From Phycisphaerales bacterium UBA1926 (GTDB taxonomy: Bacteria > Planctomycetota > Phycisphaerae > Phycisphaerales > UBA1924), in contig DDFO01000027.1 in assembly GCA_002337215.1 (NCBI GenBank), forward strand, positions 11,323 through 44,317: 32,995 bases of DNA, in the 5' to 3' direction. The notes below the pieces were generated by a model. The model saw only the letters and a program-made list of their open reading frames with translations, made no database searches and was not told the origin of the DNA. The position numbers were made by a program, and so were the translations under genes. Shown here piece by piece: positions 28,596-32,995 of this stretch (the stretch's first letter is position 1; every line of letters begins with the position of its first letter).

Positions 28596-31070
28596 TTACA
28601 CGCGACGGAGGCGGGCATATTCGAGGACGAGCGTCTTCTTTCCGAGCCCCTGGAAATCGACGGTGACCCGGGCGTTGCTGCCCGACCCCGAGGTGCTGAC
28701 GACCTTGCCCTCGCCAAACTGGGGGTGGCGGACGCGTGAGCCGACGGGGTAGGCGTTCGCGGCGGATGGCCCCGCGGCTTTCTGTGCACGGGCGGCGCGG
28801 ACCGCGGCGAGCTTGGCCTCCATTGAGCCGGTCGCCATGCCCCGGCCCGCGGAGGTCGTAGTCGCGTTGGAGGGCGTCTCCTGCTCATCATCGAAAGAGG
28901 ACGACTGCGACCAATCGTCGGATTGATCGGACCGCTGGACGTGCTCGCGTCCGAGCTCTTCGAGGAACCGGCTGGGGATGGTGCGCTCGGTGACGCCCCG
29001 GATCGTCCGGTAGCGGGCGCTCGTGATCTGGAGCTTCTGCATCGCACGCGTGATGCCGACGAACGCGAGGCGGCGTTCTTCTTCCATGGATGACTCGGAA
29101 TCGAACGCCCGGCTGTGGGGCAGCGTGCCTTCTTCGAGCCCGATCATCGCGACGACCGGAAACTCGAGGCCCTTGGCGGCGTGCAGGGTCATCAACGTGA
29201 CCGCGCCCTGCGACGGGTCGACCGCGTCCGCGTCTGCGACGAGCGCGATCGATTCGAGCCAGGCCCGCACGAGGGCGAGCAGCGGGGGGGTCTCGGGAGC
29301 GCCCCCGCCCTCGAGCACGTCCGCGCCCGGGAATTCGGTCGGATCATCGGTCGGGTCGTACTCGTCCTCGAATTCCCGGGCCGACGAGATGAGTTCGTCG
29401 AGGTTGTCGAGCCTTTCCATGTCCGACTCGGCCCCGCTCGTCTTCGCCTGCTTGGCGTAGTGGGACCGCAACCCGGAGTCCTGGATCACGATCTCAACGA
29501 GTTCGGCGAGCGAGCCCGCGACCTCCGCGCCCATGAACGATCCGGCGCCGGTCCAGCCGTCGACCATCTCGACGAACTTGGTCATCGCGTTCGCGGACCG
29601 CGGTGAAATGTCGCCAGCGTCGCCCGGCGAGCGGAGGCCCTGAAAAATCGGGAACCCGGCTGATTCTGCCATCAGCCGGACGCGGTCGAGGCTCGTCTTG
29701 CCGATGCCGCGGGTCGGTGTGTTGACGATGCGGGTGAGCGAGACATCGTCGGCCTGATTGGCGACGACGCGCAGATACGCGACGGCGCTCTTGACCTCCT
29801 CGCGATCGAAGAAGGCAGTGCCCCGGGCGATGGTGTACGGGATCCCCGCGGTGCGAAGGGCGTCTTCGGAGACGCGGGAGAGGGCGTTGGTGCGGTAGAA
29901 GATCGCCATGTCGCGCCACGGGATGCCGTGGTCGTTGTGCTCGATGCGGAACCAGTCGGCGATCAGGTCCGCCTCGTGGCGCTCGTCGCGGCACTGCACG
30001 ACTCGGGCGGGATCGCCGCCCTTGGTCGTCGTGTAGAGCGGCTTGTCCTTGCGGTTGGCGTTGTGCTTGATGAGCGTGTCGGCGATCGACAGGATCGACT
30101 CGGTCGAGCGGAAGTTCTCACCAAGCGTGATGGTCTTGGCGCCCGGATAGTGCGACTCGAAGTCGAGGATATTGGAGATGTCGGCACCGCGCCAGCCGTA
30201 GATCGCCTGATCGGGATCGCCCACGACGCAGATGTTGGGACCGATGGAGGGGGCGTTCCCGGAAGAAGACAGGTCGGACTCATCGACGTCGGGCAGACCC
30301 GCGAGGTCCGAATCATCGGAGCGTCCTTCGCCCGCGAGCATGCTCGCGATCTGGAACTGTGCCCCGTTGGTGTCCTGATATTCGTCGATAAGGATGTAGC
30401 GCCAACGGTCCTGGCACTCGCGGCGGACGGGTTCGTTGCGTTCGAGCATTCGTGCCGTCATCAGCAGCAGATCGTCGAAATCGATCGCGCCCGCTTTGCG
30501 GAGCGAGGCCGAGTAGGCGGTGTAGATCTTCGCGAGCTGCTTGCTGTAAAAATCCGTCGCGCGTACGGCGAACTTTTCCGCGTCGAGCAATTCGTTCTTC
30601 GCGTTGCTGATCGCGCTGAGCACGGACCGGGGCGGCCAATTCGACGAGGAGAGGTCCATCGCCTTGAGCACCCGCTTCATCGCCGCCATCTGGTCCGAGG
30701 AGTCGTAGATCGTGTAATCGGGCTTGAGCCCCGGGATGTCGGCCCGATCGGCGTACCGCCGGAGCAGCCTGGCGCACAGCGAGTGGAAGGTCGTGATCGT
30801 CAGGCCACGCGGCGGACGCGGGTCGTCGCCGTCCGCGAGGATCTTCTCGACGCGTTCGCGCATCTCGCCCGCGGCCTTGTTGGTGAAGGTCAGCGAGAGG
30901 ATCTGCCACGGCCGGACGCCGTTTGCCATCAGGTGCGCGATCCGGCGTGTGATCACGCGGGTCTTGCCCGACCCCGCGGCGGCGAGGACGAGCAGCGGAC
31001 CTTCCGTGCATTCCACGGCGGCGCGTTGGGAATCGGTCAGATCGCTCAGCAGATCGGTGCGTGTCGGCAT
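28596..31070 (-). CDS. ATP-dependent DNA helicase PcrA/UvrD
   Basis: 824 residues of superfamily 1A. It translocates 3'-5' on single-stranded DNA in repair and transcription-replication conflict. Motifs in order: Q-motif (LTDSQRAAVE), Walker A AAGSGKT (31-37), DEYQDTNGAQF (motif II), GDPDQAIYGWRGAD (III), NFRST (IV), LMTLHAAKGLEF (V) and VGITRAMQ (VI). The C-terminus (VGSRVRHPQFGEGKVVSTSG to LEYARLRRV) is the Tudor-like domain that binds RNA polymerase in PcrA. An acidic, serine-rich insertion before motif III and a Gly/Pro-rich linker make it longer than the usual 720-740. The start at 31070 is chosen because the core begins at once; upstream codons are non-homologous. Confidence 0.96.
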   Translation of the reverse strand: MPTRTDLLSDLTDSQRAAVECTEGPLLVLAAAGSGKTRVITRRIAHLMANGVRPWQILSLTFTNKAAGEMRERVEKILADGDDPRPPRGLTITTFHSLCARLLRRYADRADIPGLKPDYTIYDSSDQMAAMKRVLKAMDLSSSNWPPRSVLSAISNAKNELLDAEKFAVRATDFYSKQLAKIYTAYSASLRKAGAIDFDDLLLMTARMLERNEPVRRECQDRWRYILIDEYQDTNGAQFQIASMLAGEGRSDDSDLAGLPDVDESDLSSSGNAPSIGPNICVVGDPDQAIYGWRGADISNILDFESHYPGAKTITLGENFRSTESILSIADTLIKHNANRKDKPLYTTTKGGDPARVVQCRDERHEADLIADWFRIEHNDHGIPWRDMAIFYRTNALSRVSEDALRTAGIPYTIARGTAFFDREEVKSAVAYLRVVANQADDVSLTRIVNTPTRGIGKTSLDRVRLMAESAGFPIFQGLRSPGDAGDISPRSANAMTKFVEMVDGWTGAGSFMGAEVAGSLAELVEIVIQDSGLRSHYAKQAKTSGAESDMERLDNLDELISSAREFEDEYDPTDDPTEFPGADVLEGGGAPETPPLLALVRAWLESIALVADADAVDPSQGAVTLMTLHAAKGLEFPVVAMIGLEEGTLPHSRAFDSESSMEEERRLAFVGITRAMQKLQITSARYRTIRGVTERTIPSRFLEELGREHVQRSDQSDDWSQSSSFDDEQETPSNATTTSAGRGMATGSMEAKLAAVRAARAQKAAGPSAANAYPVGSRVRHPQFGEGKVVSTSGSGSNARVTVDFQGLGKKTLVLEYARLRRV

Positions 31071-31078
31071 CACCCGAG

Positions 31079-31084
31079 ACGGTA
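31079..31084 (-). promoter_or_regulatory. -10-like TACCGT before the PcrA/UvrD gene
   Basis: TACCGT lies 8 nt before the ATG and fits TAnnnT. The gap holds only GGGTG, so a leaderless transcript is likely. Confidence 0.35.
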
Positions 31085-31089
31085 GCCGG

Positions 31090-31491
31090 TCAGCCGGCGA
31101 GCCGTTCCGTGTCATCCTCCTCCGGCGGCAGATTGACCGAAGTCGCGTAGGCCTCGACGCGGCTGAGCACGTCCGCGGGTTCGAGGTTGTAGCCCCGGGC
31201 GCGCGGGCCCGACCAGTTGAGTCCCACGAGCACACCTGCCTCGGCGATCTCGGGGAGGATGTCGCTGCAGAACTCGGCCCAGCTGTGCGGTGCGATGACG
31301 AGCCCCGGGCCGGCGAGCGGGCCGTTGAGCATGAACTCAACCCGTCGGTATGAGGACCACACCGGACGGGCGTGCTGGTGGGACGCGAGCGGCCAGGAGA
31401 TGGGCCCCCGCAGGTCGTGCTCGATCATGAAGATCTCGCCTGAGGCGAGCACTTCACGGCAGAACGCGTTGGCTTGCTCGCTTGCCGACAT
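31090..31491 (-). CDS. DUF2750 family protein
   Basis: 133 residues from the ATG at 31491. The protein opens MSASEQANAFCREVLASGEIF and runs through PVWSSYRRVEFML, SWAEFCSDILPEIAEAGVLVGLNWSG and GYNLEPADVLSRVEA, the pattern of DUF2750 proteins (small, soluble, no known activity). An upstream ATG at 31653 would add 54 residues lacking family similarity, so the shorter form is preferred, although its Shine-Dalgarno is weak. It ends 19 bp upstream of the helicase ATG on the same strand, so the two may be co-transcribed, even though the helicase has its own -10-like element. Confidence 0.7.
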   Translation of the reverse strand: MSASEQANAFCREVLASGEIFMIEHDLRGPISWPLASHQHARPVWSSYRRVEFMLNGPLAGPGLVIAPHSWAEFCSDILPEIAEAGVLVGLNWSGPRARGYNLEPADVLSRVEAYATSVNLPPEEDDTERLAG

Positions 31492-31792
31492 CGTTGCCCC
31501 GTGCTCGCAGGAGTACCGTCCGAGAAGCCGACCCGACCGCACCACGCCCGCGAGGTGGGTATCGGTGAGAAGCGCGATCCAATTGACTTCTGCTGCGAAT
31601 CCAAGGAGGGGAGCAACGCATCCGGCCGGGCGCAAGCGAACCGCGCGGTGCACCGATCTGCCTGAGAACTTGAACCGGTGCCGTGGCTCGACCGAAAACC
31701 CGAGGTTGCGTCACGAATCGAGCCGATCCGTATGATTCCCGTGCGCGAGTCGCGTTGATCTGTCGATCCGAACAGCAGAATCGTCCGTATCG

Positions 31793-31805
31793 ATCTCAGT
31801 GAGAT
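31793..31805. promoter_or_regulatory. Palindrome upstream of the kinase promoter
   Basis: ATCTCAGTGAGAT is a perfect inverted repeat with a single central G. It ends 11 bp before the -35 box of the kinase promoter and could be an activator site. The rest of the 398-bp gap (31492-31889) shows no gene. Confidence 0.35.
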
Positions 31806-31816
31806 GAACGGAGCGA

Positions 31817-31845
31817 TTGACACGGGGGGCATCCGGATTTACCTT
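31817..31845 (+). promoter_or_regulatory. Promoter of the Ser/Thr kinase gene
   Basis: A perfect TTGACA (31817-31822) is followed after 17 bp by TACCTT (31840-31845, 3 of 6 matches including T1, A2 and T6). Transcription would start near 31852, giving a leader of about 38 nt with AGG 6-8 nt before the start codon. Confidence 0.6.
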
Positions 31846-31889
31846 CCGCACTTCGCCCCGGGATGTGCGCGAACGCAGTTAGGCGTCGG

Positions 31890-32995
31890 ATGGACCAGCC
31901 AGAACCCAAACAGAATCCTGAGTCGGTTGTCGGCGTGAGCGACTCGAACGCCGCCGAGGATACCGCTGGGTTCACGCCGCCTGTCGCAGATGATGAAAAC
32001 GCGGCGTCGATCCGGGCTCAGGAAGCCCTGAGGGCAGAGGCCGCGAAGAGCGGGACGAATCTCGACACGCTTGTAGGCCGGGCGGTTGTCGATCAGGGGC
32101 TCGCGACACCCGAGCAGGTCAAGCACTGCCTGACGCTGGTGCGGGAAACCGACGAGGAGAGCCAGCAGTCGCTCTGGGAATTGCTCGTCAACAACGGGTA
32201 TGCGACGCAGAGCCAGATGACTCGGCTGCGCGAACGGCTCGACGAGGAGCGCCGGGGCATCCCCGGATACAGCGAGTTCAAGGAACTGGGCAAGGGCGCG
32301 ATGGCGAAGGTCTATCGCGCCAAGCAGCGGAGCCTGGATCGCTACGTCGCGGTAAAGATTCTGCCGCAGAAATTCGCGAGCAACCCGCAGTTCATCGAGC
32401 GGTTTTTCCGTGAGGGCCAGGCGGCCGCGAAGCTCAACCACCCCAACATCGTGCAGGCGTTCGACGTCGGTCAGCACCGTGAAACGTACTACTTTGTGAT
32501 GGAGTACGTGGACGGCCGAACCGTCCACGACGACATCGTCAAGAACAAGAGGTACGACGAGGCGCGTGCGATCGAGGTCGCGATCCAGGTCGCCGAGGCG
32601 CTCGAGCACGCCCATGAGTGCGGGTTGATTCACCGCGACGTGAAGCCCAAGAACATCATGATCACCAAGAGCGAGGTTGTGAAACTCGCCGACATGGGGC
32701 TCGCCCGCGCGGTCGCCGACAAAGAGGCCGCCGAAGCGGAGAAAGGCAAGGCGTTCGGCACGCCGTACTACATCAGCCCCGAGCAGGTCATGGGCCTCGA
32801 CTCGGTCGGTCCGCAGGCGGACATCTACTCGCTGGGCGCGACGCTCTACCACATGGTGACCGGCGTCGTCCCCTACGAGGGCAAGGACCCGTCGGAGGTG
32901 ATGAAGAAGCACCTCAAGGCCGAACTGACCGCCCCTGACCACGTAAACCCGAAACTGAGCGCGGGCATCAGCGAGATCATCGAGATGATGATGGC
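31890..32995 (+). CDS. Hanks-type Ser/Thr protein kinase, truncated by window end
   Basis: 368 codons are visible and the frame is still open at the right edge. Residues 1-55 are an acidic, disordered tail. Residues 58-120 form a helical module (LVGRAVVDQGLATPEQVKHC, LLVNNGYATQSQMTRL) like the N-terminal domain of type II secretion ATPases and of many planctomycete kinases. The kinase domain starts near 126: glycine loop GKGAMAKV (134-141), Lys156 (VAVKIL), Glu175, HRDVKPKN (248-255), DMG (268-270) in place of DFG, and SPE in place of APE (296-298). Catalytic residues are intact. An in-frame ATG at 31863 is an alternative start. Confidence 0.93.
   Translation, partial: MDQPEPKQNPESVVGVSDSNAAEDTAGFTPPVADDENAASIRAQEALRAEAAKSGTNLDTLVGRAVVDQGLATPEQVKHCLTLVRETDEESQQSLWELLVNNGYATQSQMTRLRERLDEERRGIPGYSEFKELGKGAMAKVYRAKQRSLDRYVAVKILPQKFASNPQFIERFFREGQAAAKLNHPNIVQAFDVGQHRETYYFVMEYVDGRTVHDDIVKNKRYDEARAIEVAIQVAEALEHAHECGLIHRDVKPKNIMITKSEVVKLADMGLARAVADKEAAEAEKGKAFGTPYYISPEQVMGLDSVGPQADIYSLGATLYHMVTGVVPYEGKDPSEVMKKHLKAELTAPDHVNPKLSAGISEIIEMMM

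Noticed and set aside
28530..28739. 69-codon plus-strand frame at the end of the helicase gene
   Set aside because: Mostly antisense to the conserved C-terminal domain of PcrA/UvrD; no ribosome-binding site or family resemblance.

Overview
The window is GC-rich bacterial chromosome that most resembles a planctomycete, probably of the Phycisphaerae. The grounds are a PEP-CTERM-like sorting tail ending in four arginines, a Ser/Thr kinase with a planctomycete-style N-terminal module, a long two-membrane-pass P-loop ATPase, and an intact PBP2-RodA pair, which Phycisphaerae keep and many Planctomycetia lack. This placement is inference; there is no rRNA in the window.

Layout. At the left edge a probable tyrosine recombinase begins (1-53, minus) next to tRNA-Gly(CCC) (168-239, minus), which looks like an island junction. 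Next come a PLP aminotransferase (minus), rpsO and pnp (plus) with structured leaders and terminators, and a cold-shock-domain protein whose promoter appears to lie inside the pnp terminator. They are followed by an orphan NtrB-like histidine kinase, a TPR-YggX fusion (minus), pyrD (plus), nadE (minus), and a two-gene membrane operon of a flippase-like protein and a GT-C glycosyltransferase (minus). A 51-bp divergent region with a strong inverted repeat separates that operon from a Fur-family gene lacking metal ligands, which is followed by folE2. A tight operon then runs PBP2-rodA-rsmG-dinG-like helicase. To its right lie a secreted GH2 glycosidase, a PEP-CTERM-like protein (minus), a phosphomannomutase, a KAP-like ATPase, two paralogous small membrane proteins (minus), a PcrA/UvrD helicase (minus), a DUF2750 protein (minus) and a Ser/Thr kinase cut off by the right edge.

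How genes work together. rpsO/pnp/csp are RNA and translation housekeeping. PBP2 and RodA form the elongation peptidoglycan synthase. The glycosyltransferase and flippase-like protein probably act on lipid-linked glycans, and the phosphomannomutase could feed sugar nucleotides to them. No complete defence, CRISPR or secondary-metabolite system is visible.

The most striking general signal is regulatory. Nine genes that begin transcription units have a TAnnnT hexamer 5-9 nt before the start codon, usually without a Shine-Dalgarno, which points to widespread leaderless mRNA. A second large-scale signal is a switch of the plus strand from C-rich to G-rich somewhere around 11-15 kb, irrespective of gene orientation, as at a replication origin or a rearrangement breakpoint.
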